Shown: positions 16,357-24,943 of the stretch, in pieces | Position numbering within the stretch: the stretch's first letter is position 1 | Layout: each line of letters starts with the position of its first letter | Source of the DNA: a virus | IMG/VR virus record: IMGVR_UViG_3300009593_000046 | Coordinates: 1-39,182 of that record | Reading direction: 5' to 3' (one strand) | Length of the DNA stretch: 39,182 bases | Position numbers and translations under genes: made by a program | The notes under the pieces: generated by a model | Databases searched by the model: none | Told to the model about the DNA's origin: nothing | What the model saw: only the letters and a program-made list of their open reading frames with translations

Positions 16357-17383
16357 AGACTCTTTGTGTTTTGACGATGTTCTACTTGTGCCAAAAAGAA
16401 GCAATATCAACAGTAGAGATGAGATAAGTTTATCGACAGAATTAGGAAAATATAATTTTAGACTTCCAATAATTTCTAGCCCCATGGATACGGTAACTGA
16501 AGCCTCAATGGCAATCTCTATGTTCGCCGCTGGTGGCCTTGGGATAATTCACAGGTACAACTCTATCCCCGACCAGAAGATGATTGTGAGAAAAGTTTTC
16601 GAGCATCTCGAGGAGACAAACGACTCAAATGTCTCCCGAATCGCTGCCGCAATTGGCACGTCGAGTGATTTTCTTGAGCGCGCCCTTTGTCTCTTTGCCG
16701 CCGGGACGCGAATTTTGTGTATTGATGTCGCCCACGGCCACCACACTTTGGTAGAGAGGTCAATAAAGGCAATAAGGGACGCATTAGGCTCAGAGGTGAC
16801 AATTGTTGCAGGAAATATAGCAACGCCCGAAGGGTTCAAAGACCTGTCGGATTGGGGTGCTGATGCAGTCCGTATTGGGATTGGTGGCGGATCTATATGT
16901 TCAACCCGAATACAGACTGGCCATGGAGTCCCTACTTTGCAATCAGTTTTAGACTGCAGAGATGCCGCAGACGCCTCAATAATCGCCGATGGGGGAATTA
17001 AAACTGCCGGCGATATTACCAAGGCCCTCGCCGCCGGCGCAGACATGGTAATGCTTGGGTCAATGTTGGCGGGATCTAAGCAGACTCCGGGAGAAATATT
17101 TCAGAGTAACGATAATAAGAAATATAAAGTATATAGGGGTATGGCCTCGCCCGAAGCCCAAATAGCTTGGAGGGGCCAAGCACGATCTCTAGAAGGTGTT
17201 TCAACGACTATAGATTATAAGGGATGCGTATCGGATATTCTATATAAGCTTGATAGAAATATAAAATCAGGCCTTTCATACACAGGCGCCCGGAATCTTG
17301 CTGAATTTCGCCACAAAGCCGAGTTTATAAAACAAACCCCCTCTGGCCTACTTGAAAGTAAGACTCATATTTTAGCAAAATGA
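16349..17383 (+). CDS. IMP dehydrogenase / GMP reductase family enzyme
   Basis: A 344-aa TIM-barrel enzyme of purine metabolism. The barrel start FDDVLLVPKRS, the phosphate site and Cys loop GIGGGSICSTRI (C184), IIADGGI and MLAGSKQTPGE are all clear. There are no CBS domains, and the length equals GMP reductase (about 347 aa) rather than IMPDH (about 490). Some IMPDH-like features (YRGMASPEA) remain, so I do not choose between GuaC and GuaB. ATG 16349 with GAGGA 8 nt upstream is preferred over GTG 16334. With dUTPase and reductase it makes a nucleotide-supply set. Confidence 0.88.
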   Translation: MIKDSLCFDDVLLVPKRSNINSRDEISLSTELGKYNFRLPIISSPMDTVTEASMAISMFAAGGLGIIHRYNSIPDQKMIVRKVFEHLEETNDSNVSRIAAAIGTSSDFLERALCLFAAGTRILCIDVAHGHHTLVERSIKAIRDALGSEVTIVAGNIATPEGFKDLSDWGADAVRIGIGGGSICSTRIQTGHGVPTLQSVLDCRDAADASIIADGGIKTAGDITKALAAGADMVMLGSMLAGSKQTPGEIFQSNDNKKYKVYRGMASPEAQIAWRGQARSLEGVSTTIDYKGCVSDILYKLDRNIKSGLSYTGARNLAEFRHKAEFIKQTPSGLLESKTHILAK

Positions 17384-17703
17384 TGGAAGATAAAGTAAGG
17401 GTGGTATTTTCCTGTGAAGAACACTTATCAGCGCGCTTTAAAATAAGACTACAGTATGATAATTTACAGCAAACACAGTTTTTTAAATATATCATAAAGA
17501 AGTATTTAAAAAACGACCCTAGGATGATTCAGATAATTCAAGAGATTAAAGAAGAAAAAACAACAATGAGCAAAAAGAAGATTCATTCGTCAGCAAAAGA
17601 GCATGCATCCGCGGATGATTTAATGAAGAACCTAGGCCTGACGGATTCTGATAAAAACGAAATTTTTGATTTGATAGAAAATAGTTTGGAGGATTATGAC
17701 TAA
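17380..17703 (+). CDS. Hypothetical protein, possible ribbon-helix-helix regulator
   Basis: A 107-aa protein that starts in an ATGA overlap with the IMPDH/GMPR gene. Residues 5-45 (a strand, then helices with FFKYIIKKYLKNDP) could be a ribbon-helix-helix DNA-binding unit; the C-terminal half is charged and ends very acidic. It directly precedes the sigma-like gene and overlaps it by 8 nt, which suggests a joint role in transcription control. This is inference only. Confidence 0.7.
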   Translation: MMEDKVRVVFSCEEHLSARFKIRLQYDNLQQTQFFKYIIKKYLKNDPRMIQIIQEIKEEKTTMSKKKIHSSAKEHASADDLMKNLGLTDSDKNEIFDLIENSLEDYD

Positions 17704-17911
17704 AAAAACAACTAAAAGTTGCTGCAAAAAAGAAGAGTGCCGATGTTGGATCGATTTTCCAGAAGACGACAATTGTATAAACACAGCCATAGAAAAACAC
17801 GGAGCAATGACTCTAGAGCAAATAGCTAAAAGGTTGGGAATATCTCTTGTTAGGGTCTCCCAAATAGAAAAAGCTGCTCTTAAGAAACTGTCAAAAAGGA
17901 TAAAAATCTGA
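17696..17911 (+). CDS. Sigma70 region 4-like HTH protein
   Basis: A 71-aa protein whose residues 38-66 match sigma factor region 4.2: MTLEQIAKRLGIS, a turn, then RVSQIEKAALKKL, the usual helix-turn-helix that contacts the -35 element. The N-terminus contains a Cys cluster (CCKKEECRC) that could bind metal. Regions 2 and 3 are absent, so it cannot be a complete sigma. It may act as a phage transcription co-factor, in the way small T4-like late proteins redirect host RNA polymerase. It ends a coupled run that began upstream. Confidence 0.78.
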   Translation: MTKKTTKSCCKKEECRCWIDFPEDDNCINTAIEKHGAMTLEQIAKRLGISLVRVSQIEKAALKKLSKRIKI

Positions 17912-17993
17912 CTTTAATCTCTTGAACAACTATTTATAATTGTATTGTAAGAATCTGTATTTTTACGCAAAATAAACAAAGGAGAAATAAGTA

Positions 17994-18524
17994 ATGAGTG
18001 GTAATAAGCTTCTAAAGGAAAATACAATCAGAAGATTTATGAAATTGGCCAATGTCGGGCCCCTTTCCGATAATTTTATAAGCGAAATGGGTATGAAGAA
18101 CCCAGGCGAGGAAGAAGATGATCTTGAAGAAGGTGTCTACAAAGAAGAAGATGAAGAGACCTTAGAGGAACAAGAAGAGGAAGAGGAGATGGATCTTGAC
18201 ATGGGTGAAGAAGAGCCTCTTGCTGATGATGACATAGAGATGGTAGATGACGAAGCACCTTCAGAACTCGGCTCAGCGGATATCAGCCTCACCGAAGAAG
18301 AAGCTCAGCTTCTAATTGACTTAGGCGAGCGACTCGGCGCCGCAATGGAAGCAGATCCCGAAGAAGAATTAGATATGCCCGATGATGAAGCAGACCTTGA
18401 ATTAGATGATTTGGGTCCACCAGAAGATGCGCCCGAAGAGATGGGGGAAGAGGAAAGAGAAGAGATTATGCAAGAAGTCTTGAAAAGGGTCACGAAAAGA
18501 CTGTTGTCCTCAAGAAGAAAGTAG
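17994..18524 (+). CDS. Highly acidic protein, candidate prohead core/internal protein
   Basis: A 176-aa protein that is mostly Glu and Asp between residues 38 and 155, with a basic C-terminal tail (KRVTKRLLSSRRK). Its N-terminus (NKLLKENTIRRFMKLANV) contains LKE, and ISE follows at residues 28-30. Both fit the (L/I)-x-E pattern cut by T4 prohead protease. It stands alone between an 82-nt leader region and a terminator, and just before a ClpP-like protease. A scaffold or core role is inference; a DNA-mimic function is an alternative. AAAGGAGAAA precedes the ATG. Confidence 0.75.
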   Translation: MSGNKLLKENTIRRFMKLANVGPLSDNFISEMGMKNPGEEEDDLEEGVYKEEDEETLEEQEEEEEMDLDMGEEEPLADDDIEMVDDEAPSELGSADISLTEEEAQLLIDLGERLGAAMEADPEEELDMPDDEADLELDDLGPPEDAPEEMGEEEREEIMQEVLKRVTKRLLSSRRK

Positions 18525-18556
18525 TTCCCCTCGATATAGCATATTACCAAATTAAG

Positions 18557-18582
18557 CCCCACACTTCGTGGGGTTTTTTTTT
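18557..18582 (+). terminator. Intrinsic terminator after the acidic protein gene
   Basis: CCCCAC, loop ACTTC, GTGGGG (6-bp G+C-rich stem), followed by nine T. It lies 32 nt after the stop codon. Confidence 0.9.
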
Positions 18583-18584
18583 GC

Positions 18585-18613
18585 TTGCTTAAAAACATTA
18601 TTTGTGGTATATT
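18585..18613 (+). promoter_or_regulatory. Promoter for the ClpP-like gene
   Basis: TTGCTT at 18585-18590, a 17-nt spacer and TATATT at 18608-18613. It directly follows the terminator, so transcription restarts here. A leader of about 30 nt with AAGGAG precedes ATG 18650. Confidence 0.6.
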
Positions 18614-18649
18614 TATTTTAGGTGAAAAAACAAAAAGGAGCAAGAAACA

Positions 18650-19288
18650 ATGGCAAAGAAGAAGAAAAGTAAAAATGATCAAATTGTTATTATTAATAAT
18701 ATCCCCGGTACCGAGCCATCGGATGAAAATCAATTAAGAACAATCAATCTTTACGGGGACATTTCAGAGAGAAAAGCATCAGAGGTCGTCGCCGGGTTAT
18801 TGTTTCTAGAAAACACATCGCATATTCAAATGCCTCAAAAGACAGAAAAAGACGAACCAATAATAATGGCGCGCCCAATAAGCATGGTTGTATCGACCCA
18901 TGGTGGCATCGCCTCTGAAATGTTCTCGATCCTTGACTCTATGGATATGATTAAATCCAGAACTTGCGACATCGAAACAATTGGTTTAGGTAAAGTAATG
19001 TCAGCAGGGGTTCCAATCCTCGCCGCAGGAACCAAAGGCAAGAGGGCAATAGGGAGAAATTGCAGGATTATGTTACACAACGTTCTCGCCGGTACCGGCG
19101 GTACAATATTTTCTATGGAAAATGAACTGGAAGAAATAAAATGGACCCAAGAGAGATATATTTCATGTCTCGCTAATTACACTAAATTAACCCCATCAAA
19201 AATCAAGAGATTATTAAAGGCACAAAAGGATGTATATATCTCCCCAGAAGAAGCAATAAAAATGGGAATTGTAGACGAAATTATCTAA
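18650..19288 (+). CDS. ClpP-like serine protease
   Basis: A 212-aa member of the ClpP fold (S14). The strand RTINLYGDI is followed by VSTHGGIASEMFSILDSM and the nucleophile S118 in KVMSAGVPILAAG. The catalytic His is H143 (IMLHNVLAG) and the Asp is D194 in KDVYISPEEA, so the triad is intact. An N-terminal Lys-rich stretch replaces the usual propeptide. It could be a ClpP homologue acting with a host unfoldase, or the phage prohead protease, since S14-fold prohead proteases are known. Its place after an acidic core-like protein favours the latter weakly. Confidence 0.85.
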   Translation: MAKKKKSKNDQIVIINNIPGTEPSDENQLRTINLYGDISERKASEVVAGLLFLENTSHIQMPQKTEKDEPIIMARPISMVVSTHGGIASEMFSILDSMDMIKSRTCDIETIGLGKVMSAGVPILAAGTKGKRAIGRNCRIMLHNVLAGTGGTIFSMENELEEIKWTQERYISCLANYTKLTPSKIKRLLKAQKDVYISPEEAIKMGIVDEII

Positions 19289-19310
19289 TTATTAAGGAGA
19301 TACTAATATA

Positions 19311-21170
19311 ATGTGGTTTGATAAATACCTAAAAACTAAAGAGAGTAGCCCTATTTTGAAAATAGCAGACATCTACAGCCTCATAGAGGAAGTTTTCGAA
19401 GTTGAGAAGGGCAAATTTTTTGGAGTGCAAAAATCAGAATTACAAATTCTGAAAGAACAGTTCCTTAACGAACGAAAGTCTATGACCCTGACTTTGGATG
19501 CTATTCCTGAAATAGCAGTCACAGAATTGGGTTGGACCGACGTCACCGGCGCTGGCGGCGACAATCCAGTGAACGGTCCTGAGAGGCAAAAACTGCTGCA
19601 GTTCTTGGAGAACATTCCAGGCGGAGACTTTGTAGAAAAGATTAGGTCGCTTTCTAATTTCTATGACAATCCTGATGCTGCAATGCAAGAGATGTTTGGC
19701 GACGGGGGAAGTACCTCAACCGCGCAACAGATAGCGGTAGCTTTATCTTATTTGGTCTTCTACAAAACCTTAACGAAGGTCATAGCGAATTTTAACGCTG
19801 CCTCTGCGGGTTTTAGTTTTGAAGCATTTCTAGCGGTCTTGATGGAGGGTGAACAAATACCAGCTAATACTGGAACTATTGCAGACTTTCTTTCTAGAAG
19901 TGACGGTACCGCCATGCCTGTAAGCTTGAAACTGTATCAAGACGGAAACCTGCACGTTGGAGGCTCTTTCAGAGATCTCGTTGGAGATATAACGAACCCT
20001 AAATTTGATAACGATCTTATGCGTTATGTTGCTGTGACTAAGCGGTTCGAAGGCGGCAAGAAAGAAGGGCAGGACGTCAATGGTTTCTTGAAATGGTATA
20101 GATTTGACTTTACTCTAGATAACATTTTTGATATACTTTCCAGGTCTTCAAAACACTCCAGGCTGTGTATTCAGCTTCCGAAAAAAGGCCAAGCTTTTAT
20201 AAACAGTTTGCCGGGCATTGCAGCCCCGTCTTCAGAAGAGATGGAAAACAAATATGCAGTAGCTTTCAAAAAGGAGCTAGAAATAGTAAACCAGAAGAAT
20301 TCGGAAGAATTTCAAGTTGATGATGCATTCGCACAACAGTTTCTTAAAAACTTGAGTTGGGCCACGCAATTGAGTGACAAGTTTTTCCAGCCGTTTGATC
20401 CCGATGCGGGATTATCAGATGAAGAAAAAGCATCCCCTGACTATGAAACGCGGCTACCATATGTAAAGAGGGGTACATCTAAGATGCCAGCGTCGCCCGC
20501 CCACAAATCTGACATGCGAGATATTGTTCTTGGCACATTGTCGGCGATTAATGGTGAAACACAGCAGACTCGATATAATCTCGAAAACACCAAGGCTTTT
20601 AAAGCTCTTGCTGACCAAATAGGCAAAGCAGCGCGCGATGCCAATAACGGTACCGGAGTCTTTCCTAAATTAAGTATCCTTAAGCAGTATTCGGCTACGA
20701 AAGAAACTGCGAAGCGTAATAGAATTTTGAATCTAAAAAGCAACTGGTACACACCAGAGCAATCTGCAAAGTTATACAACGGCATGAACAGAGAACAAAA
20801 GCTGGCAGCCTTAGTTCAGACCCGCGGCTTTCTCTCTACAGAGCAGTTTGGTTTAACTCAGAATATGGTAGCAGAGATTGACACTTACAGCAAAAGCCGC
20901 GTTCTTGGGCCTAATCAAGAAAAGGCGTGGTTCGGTACAATAAACGTCGGAAGAAAGAACACACAGAAAATGTTAAACAGAGTTACGGGAATCCTTAACG
21001 AGTCTTTGTTTGACATTTTTGTGAATGTAAAAGCAATACAAGATAACACCCATGCTTATATCGCCGGCGGAATGCAGAAAGACGAACAAGCAGAAGAAGC
21101 AATCAAAGCCTCTACAAATGTTATCTCAAAGACAGAAGAACTTCAGACCACAAAGGGCGGGAGTGTATAG
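19311..21170 (+). CDS. Large hypothetical protein with a possible PD-(D/E)XK-like core
   Basis: A 619-aa protein I do not recognise. Around residues 168-225 the sequence FSFEAFLAVL, then GTIADF, then PVSLKLY gives E171, D192 and K207 in the order of a restriction-nuclease-like core, although Ser replaces the usual acid before LK. The N-terminus (MWFDKYLKTKES) is short and charged. The downstream gene starts within the stop (TAGTG), so the two are coupled. The nuclease idea is weak; it may also be a structural or internal protein. Confidence 0.78.
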   Translation: MWFDKYLKTKESSPILKIADIYSLIEEVFEVEKGKFFGVQKSELQILKEQFLNERKSMTLTLDAIPEIAVTELGWTDVTGAGGDNPVNGPERQKLLQFLENIPGGDFVEKIRSLSNFYDNPDAAMQEMFGDGGSTSTAQQIAVALSYLVFYKTLTKVIANFNAASAGFSFEAFLAVLMEGEQIPANTGTIADFLSRSDGTAMPVSLKLYQDGNLHVGGSFRDLVGDITNPKFDNDLMRYVAVTKRFEGGKKEGQDVNGFLKWYRFDFTLDNIFDILSRSSKHSRLCIQLPKKGQAFINSLPGIAAPSSEEMENKYAVAFKKELEIVNQKNSEEFQVDDAFAQQFLKNLSWATQLSDKFFQPFDPDAGLSDEEKASPDYETRLPYVKRGTSKMPASPAHKSDMRDIVLGTLSAINGETQQTRYNLENTKAFKALADQIGKAARDANNGTGVFPKLSILKQYSATKETAKRNRILNLKSNWYTPEQSAKLYNGMNREQKLAALVQTRGFLSTEQFGLTQNMVAEIDTYSKSRVLGPNQEKAWFGTINVGRKNTQKMLNRVTGILNESLFDIFVNVKAIQDNTHAYIAGGMQKDEQAEEAIKASTNVISKTEELQTTKGGSV

Positions 21171-22156
21171 TGAGGGCCTACAAGCAAATATGGCAAACTT
21201 GGGACGATTATTTGCTTTTAGAACAAGCCACCGGCAAACTATCTAACGCCACAGACAAACGACTTTTTGAGCTTGCAAGAACCCTGCAATTAAAATTACA
21301 TCCGGATAATCTCGGCAGAGAAGCCGAAAAAGTTGTTACCCAAGTTCTAAAAAACGACGGCACCTTCGAGAAAAAGGTAAAGTTTCTTTTATCACCAGAG
21401 GTCATTTCTGATTACAAAAAACAACTCTCATTACTAAGCGATGAGGTTTCAAAAAGAATACGCACTAATAAAAATAGTGATTTTCTAAGAAGAGCCGCGG
21501 AGAAAATCGAGTTCGCAAAAGTTAGATTAAGAAGCACTGTCTTACCAACAACATATTCATCCAAGAAGAAGAAGATAAAAAGGATTTCAACCAACACTGC
21601 GAAGAAAAAACCAAGTGGAGGAAATATCTATTCAGCAGATTCACCAGAAGCAAAATCAGCAAAGGCAGCCTTTCAAAAGAAAGACCCCAAAATAAGCCAA
21701 CCATCCTGGGCTCAAAAGCGTCAACCAACTATTACAAAGCCAAATTGGGCAGAAGCTCCCAACTCAGCAGAAAAGAAAGACTTAACCAAAGAGGTTGAAA
21801 AGGCCCTGGAGAAAAGCACAAAGCCAGTTTCAAAAAAGAAGGCCGAGCGAGCCCTTAAGAGTGCTGCAAAAAAAGTCGGAGGAAGGATTCTTAAAAAAGT
21901 CCCAGTCATTGGTTGGGGCATCCTTGCTAGTTCTATAGCAACACAAGCGGAAGCCGCCAGCAAAGAAACTGATCCACAAAAGAAAGAGAAAATCTATGCT
22001 AGTATAACAGATGAAATCATAGCAGCTTCCCCGGTAGGCATACCATATGATGTTATGAAGTTATTTTTCGCCGCATTGAAAAGTAATATATCGTCTGATC
22101 CTGAAAAAGCACGCGTGGTCCATCACAATAAGAGAGCGATGCTGGATTTATTGTAA
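21170..22156 (+). CDS. Basic Lys/Ala-rich protein, candidate internal head protein
   Basis: A 328-aa protein starting at GTG 21170, which overlaps the previous stop by one base. The N-terminus (YKQIWQTWDDYLLLEQ) resembles the tag on the minus-strand genes and ends in L-L-E. The middle (about 125-245) is very rich in Lys, Ala, Ser and Pro, like histone H1 tails. A hydrophobic stretch, KKVPVIGWGILASSIATQAEAAS (given here only as its span, about 239-261), may be membrane-active. DNA binding and packaging are inference. It precedes the groEL promoter. Confidence 0.72.
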   Translation: MRAYKQIWQTWDDYLLLEQATGKLSNATDKRLFELARTLQLKLHPDNLGREAEKVVTQVLKNDGTFEKKVKFLLSPEVISDYKKQLSLLSDEVSKRIRTNKNSDFLRRAAEKIEFAKVRLRSTVLPTTYSSKKKKIKRISTNTAKKKPSGGNIYSADSPEAKSAKAAFQKKDPKISQPSWAQKRQPTITKPNWAEAPNSAEKKDLTKEVEKALEKSTKPVSKKKAERALKSAAKKVGGRILKKVPVIGWGILASSIATQAEAASKETDPQKKEKIYASITDEIIAASPVGIPYDVMKLFFAALKSNISSDPEKARVVHHNKRAMLDLL

Positions 22157-22164
22157 AATATTAT

Positions 22165-22192
22165 TTGACATTTGTAAAAAGTGTGATATAAT
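22165..22192 (+). promoter_or_regulatory. Promoter for groEL
   Basis: TTGACA at 22165-22170, a 16-nt spacer and TATAAT at 22187-22192. A short leader with AGGAAAGG precedes ATG 22219. This gives groEL its own transcription start, apart from groES. Confidence 0.85.
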
Positions 22193-22218
22193 ATTATATA
22201 TCACTAGGAAAGGAAATC

Positions 22219-23787
22219 ATGGATACACATCTACAAGCCGGACCAGAATTACGCAGCAAAATTCTGGAAGGTGTTAATATTTTAAGCGACTATGTTGCTG
22301 CAACACTTGGCCCAAAGGGCCAGAACGTAATAATCAGACAGAAAGACAGGAGGCCTTTTGTGACGAAGGATGGTGTAACAGTTGCTCAAAATGTCTTTCT
22401 TGAGGACCCTCACGTAAACGCCGGCGCGGAAATCGTAAAACAAGTCTCTGCAATGACTAACGCAGAGGCGGGTGATGGTACCACTACCAGCACTATATTG
22501 GCAAGAGAGATTCTATCACAAGCAAACAAGCATATATCGACAGGTACATCTCCAGTTGATATAAAGAGGGGCCTTGAAAAATGTCTAGATCAGGCTGTCG
22601 CTTTGATTGAGGATATCTCAAAGCCCATATCCTCATCGGAAGATATAAGACATATAGCTTCAATATCAGCAAACAACGACAAGGTCATCGGAGAACTTAT
22701 TTCCACCGCGGTAGATAAGGTGGGCAAAAACGGCACCATAACTATCACAGAGGCCCGGTCCATGGACACTACTTTGGATTTGGTGGAGGGTTTTAGGTTT
22801 TTTTCAGGATATGCTGCAACAGCTTTTATCACTGATGAGAGAAAAAACGCGTGCTTTTTTGACAGGCCGATGTTTTTCATTACAGATACCCGAATTGAGC
22901 AAGTAAATCAAATACTTCCGGCTCTTGAAATTGCAGCTAGAGAATCACGCCCATTGGTTATTGTTGCTGAAGAAGTGGAAGGTCAGGCTTTAGCAGCACT
23001 AATTATGAACACAGTCAGAGGCTCAATGAAGGTCGCTGCAGTAAAAGCTCCAAAATATGGCGAAGAGCGCATAGCAATAATGAGTGATCTAGCAATCTCT
23101 ACTGGTGCAAGGTTTTTCCGACAATCATCTGGAGATAAACTGACAGATGTTTCGCTTTCTGACTTCGGCCAGGCATCGAGCGTGGAGATTACCAAAAATA
23201 CAACTACCGTTGTAGACGGAGAGGGGGACGGTGATCAAATTGAAAAAACAATTAATCAAATTAAAAGGCAAATTAGAGAGACTGAAGATACTCATGAGGC
23301 AGAACGACTCCAAGATCGTGTTACTCGCCTCTCTTCTGGTGTTGCTATTGTCCGCGTTGGCGCATCATCTGAGGTAGAAATGATAGAAAAAAAACACCGA
23401 ATCGAAGATGCGTTAGAGGCAGTGAGATCCGCACAACAGGAAGGCATAGTGCCTGGAGGCGGAATGACGCTTCTTAGCATCGCAGAGAAAGTAGCTCCTA
23501 ATTTTGATAACCTAGAACAGTCTGTGGCTTTGCCCATATTTAAGACAGCGCTCAGGGCCCCCTTTAGAACGATGGCAACAAACTCCGGCCTGTCACCAGA
23601 TACAATGCAGTGGGTTGTCGCAGACTGTAAAGAGTTCGAAGGTATTGACTTTTCTACAGGCAACAAAGAGAATTTGATAGAAAGAGGGATCATAGACCCT
23701 GCAAAAGTCACGAGGTGTGCACTTAAGAACGCTGTATCAGTAGCGGGAACACTTTTGTTGACAAATCACAGTATTGTCCATCAGTAG
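22219..23787 (+). CDS. groEL: Chaperonin GroEL
   Basis: A 522-aa group I chaperonin subunit. The ATP site is conserved: TLGPKGQNV (29-37), DGVTVAQ (51-57) and AGDGTTTSTILA (84-95), plus VPGGGMTLL in the C-terminal equatorial domain. The GGM-rich C-terminal tail of bacterial GroEL is absent and the protein is about 25 aa shorter, so the cavity floor may differ. A phage GroEL would fold virion proteins independently of the host. A phage GroES is encoded at 7085. The divergence from typical GroEL is visible in the apical domain, but I cannot quantify it. Confidence 0.94.
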   Translation: MDTHLQAGPELRSKILEGVNILSDYVAATLGPKGQNVIIRQKDRRPFVTKDGVTVAQNVFLEDPHVNAGAEIVKQVSAMTNAEAGDGTTTSTILAREILSQANKHISTGTSPVDIKRGLEKCLDQAVALIEDISKPISSSEDIRHIASISANNDKVIGELISTAVDKVGKNGTITITEARSMDTTLDLVEGFRFFSGYAATAFITDERKNACFFDRPMFFITDTRIEQVNQILPALEIAARESRPLVIVAEEVEGQALAALIMNTVRGSMKVAAVKAPKYGEERIAIMSDLAISTGARFFRQSSGDKLTDVSLSDFGQASSVEITKNTTTVVDGEGDGDQIEKTINQIKRQIRETEDTHEAERLQDRVTRLSSGVAIVRVGASSEVEMIEKKHRIEDALEAVRSAQQEGIVPGGGMTLLSIAEKVAPNFDNLEQSVALPIFKTALRAPFRTMATNSGLSPDTMQWVVADCKEFEGIDFSTGNKENLIERGIIDPAKVTRCALKNAVSVAGTLLLTNHSIVHQ

Positions 23788-23816
23788 ATACTATTTACCT
23801 ATGGGAGGGTTCACCG

Positions 23817-24086
23817 ATGGTTGATCAACAAGATTTGAATTTAGAAATACAATCAAAATTAGATAGAATATGCTCAGGCATGGATGTTATGAGCGACAAA
23901 CAAGAGTCTATGTCCGAAGATGTAGCGAAAATAAAAGAGGCTGTTTATAATCCTGATCAGGGGTTATATGCTAGACTTAGAGAGCTAGAAACCTGGAAAC
24001 AAACTTCATCCAGAATGATTTGGACCTTGTTTACCTCAGTTGTTGGACTCATCGGAGCATTTGTGTTGAAAAGTATAGGATCATAA
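23817..24086 (+). CDS. Coiled-coil protein with C-terminal membrane anchor, holin-accessory-like
   Basis: An 89-aa protein with a charged coiled coil (residues 5-65) and a single C-terminal TM segment (MIWTLFTSVVGLIGAFVL, about 68-85). This is the XhlA-like plan found in phage lysis or holin-accessory proteins, but no unique signature confirms it. GGGAGGG lies 7 nt before the ATG. The stop overlaps the next start (TAATG). An ACTATTTA motif lies in the 29-nt gap upstream. Confidence 0.7.
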   Translation: MVDQQDLNLEIQSKLDRICSGMDVMSDKQESMSEDVAKIKEAVYNPDQGLYARLRELETWKQTSSRMIWTLFTSVVGLIGAFVLKSIGS

Positions 24087-24379
24087 TGTTAGTAGAACTA
24101 AAGAAACTAAATATTATAAATGATGGATATGCCAGGAAGATATCCATAGATAATATCTATATCAATTCTTCTCACATTATAAGTATAAAAGATTACAACG
24201 AGGTCAGGGAATTTTTGATTACTGAGGGTCACACCTCAGCAGGAGAGAAGGAATATTCAATTATCAAAGTTATGAGTGGAGACAAGACAGAAGAGATTAT
24301 AACCCTGGGCACTTCTAGTGAAATATTTTCTTCGATTCAAAATTCTGTAAAAAATCAAAAAAGGTTACTAAATGGATAA
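24086..24379 (+). CDS. Hypothetical beta-rich protein
   Basis: A 97-aa protein with alternating short strands (IYINSSHIISI, YSIIKVM, EEIITLG) and a final helix. No domain is recognised. ATG 24086 is chosen because AGGA is 6 nt upstream and it overlaps the previous stop by one base. The stop overlaps the glutaredoxin start by 8 nt. Confidence 0.65.
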   Translation: MLVELKKLNIINDGYARKISIDNIYINSSHIISIKDYNEVREFLITEGHTSAGEKEYSIIKVMSGDKTEEIITLGTSSEIFSSIQNSVKNQKRLLNG

Positions 24380-24617
24380 TAAATACATTATTATTGGAAG
24401 ATCAACTTGTAAATTCTGTATATTAGCGGAAGAATTTTTAATTGCAAGCCAGAGACAATTTCAGTTTCTCGATTATGTTCAGCGCCCAGACATATTAGAA
24501 GAGTACAAGAGCTTTTATGGCCAAAATACAGTGCCAATTATTTTAGCTTCAAATATCGATACCGGAGTGACCCACAGGGTGGGTGGCTACACAGACTTGT
24601 TAGACTTTGAAAAGTGA
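24372..24617 (+). CDS. Glutaredoxin-like protein
   Basis: An 81-aa thioredoxin-fold redox protein. The CxxC active site CKFC (residues 13-16) follows IIIGRST, the cis-Pro TVPIIL is at about 54-59, and VGGYTDL matches the glutathione-binding Gly-Gly region. It could supply electrons for the class II ribonucleotide reductase at 4890, as T4 thioredoxin does for its reductase, though the genes lie 18 kb apart. It overlaps both neighbours. Confidence 0.85.
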   Translation: MDNKYIIIGRSTCKFCILAEEFLIASQRQFQFLDYVQRPDILEEYKSFYGQNTVPIILASNIDTGVTHRVGGYTDLLDFEK

Positions 24618-24943
24618 AAAAGATCCCCGTAAAACTTCAGGTGCTAAAATTAATACAAACTAGTAATTTGTCCTCTTTAAATAGACTTCAAGCACTACTA
24701 GAAGGTCTTGCAAAAAAAGAATACAATATGAGTCAAATAGACCATTCAGCTTTATTGGAATCTTTGTCTTGTTCTATGGCACTCAACGTATTATTTGAAG
24801 AATTTTCTGAACAAGCATCTGATGCATCAGTGGATGTTCTTTATTTACCAGAAGATGAGTTCGCAAACATAATTCAAATGGCAAAGATTGTAGAAAAGTC
24901 TAATTCGCACCTTTATGGGTTTTCAGGTACCTGGACTCATTGA
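24614..24943 (+). CDS. Hypothetical helical protein
   Basis: A 109-aa protein that starts at GTG 24614, overlapping the glutaredoxin stop by 4 nt (GTGA). It is predicted mostly helical and acidic toward the C-terminus, with no recognised motif. Its stop overlaps the next ATG by one base. Confidence 0.65.
   Translation: MKKIPVKLQVLKLIQTSNLSSLNRLQALLEGLAKKEYNMSQIDHSALLESLSCSMALNVLFEEFSEQASDASVDVLYLPEDEFANIIQMAKIVEKSNSHLYGFSGTWTH

Noticed and set aside
17912-17993. Promoter before the acidic protein gene (TTGAAC, TATTGT)
   Set aside because: Spacing is 15 nt and both boxes are weak. The stretch also contains ACTATTTATAAT, reported with the 12-mer motif.
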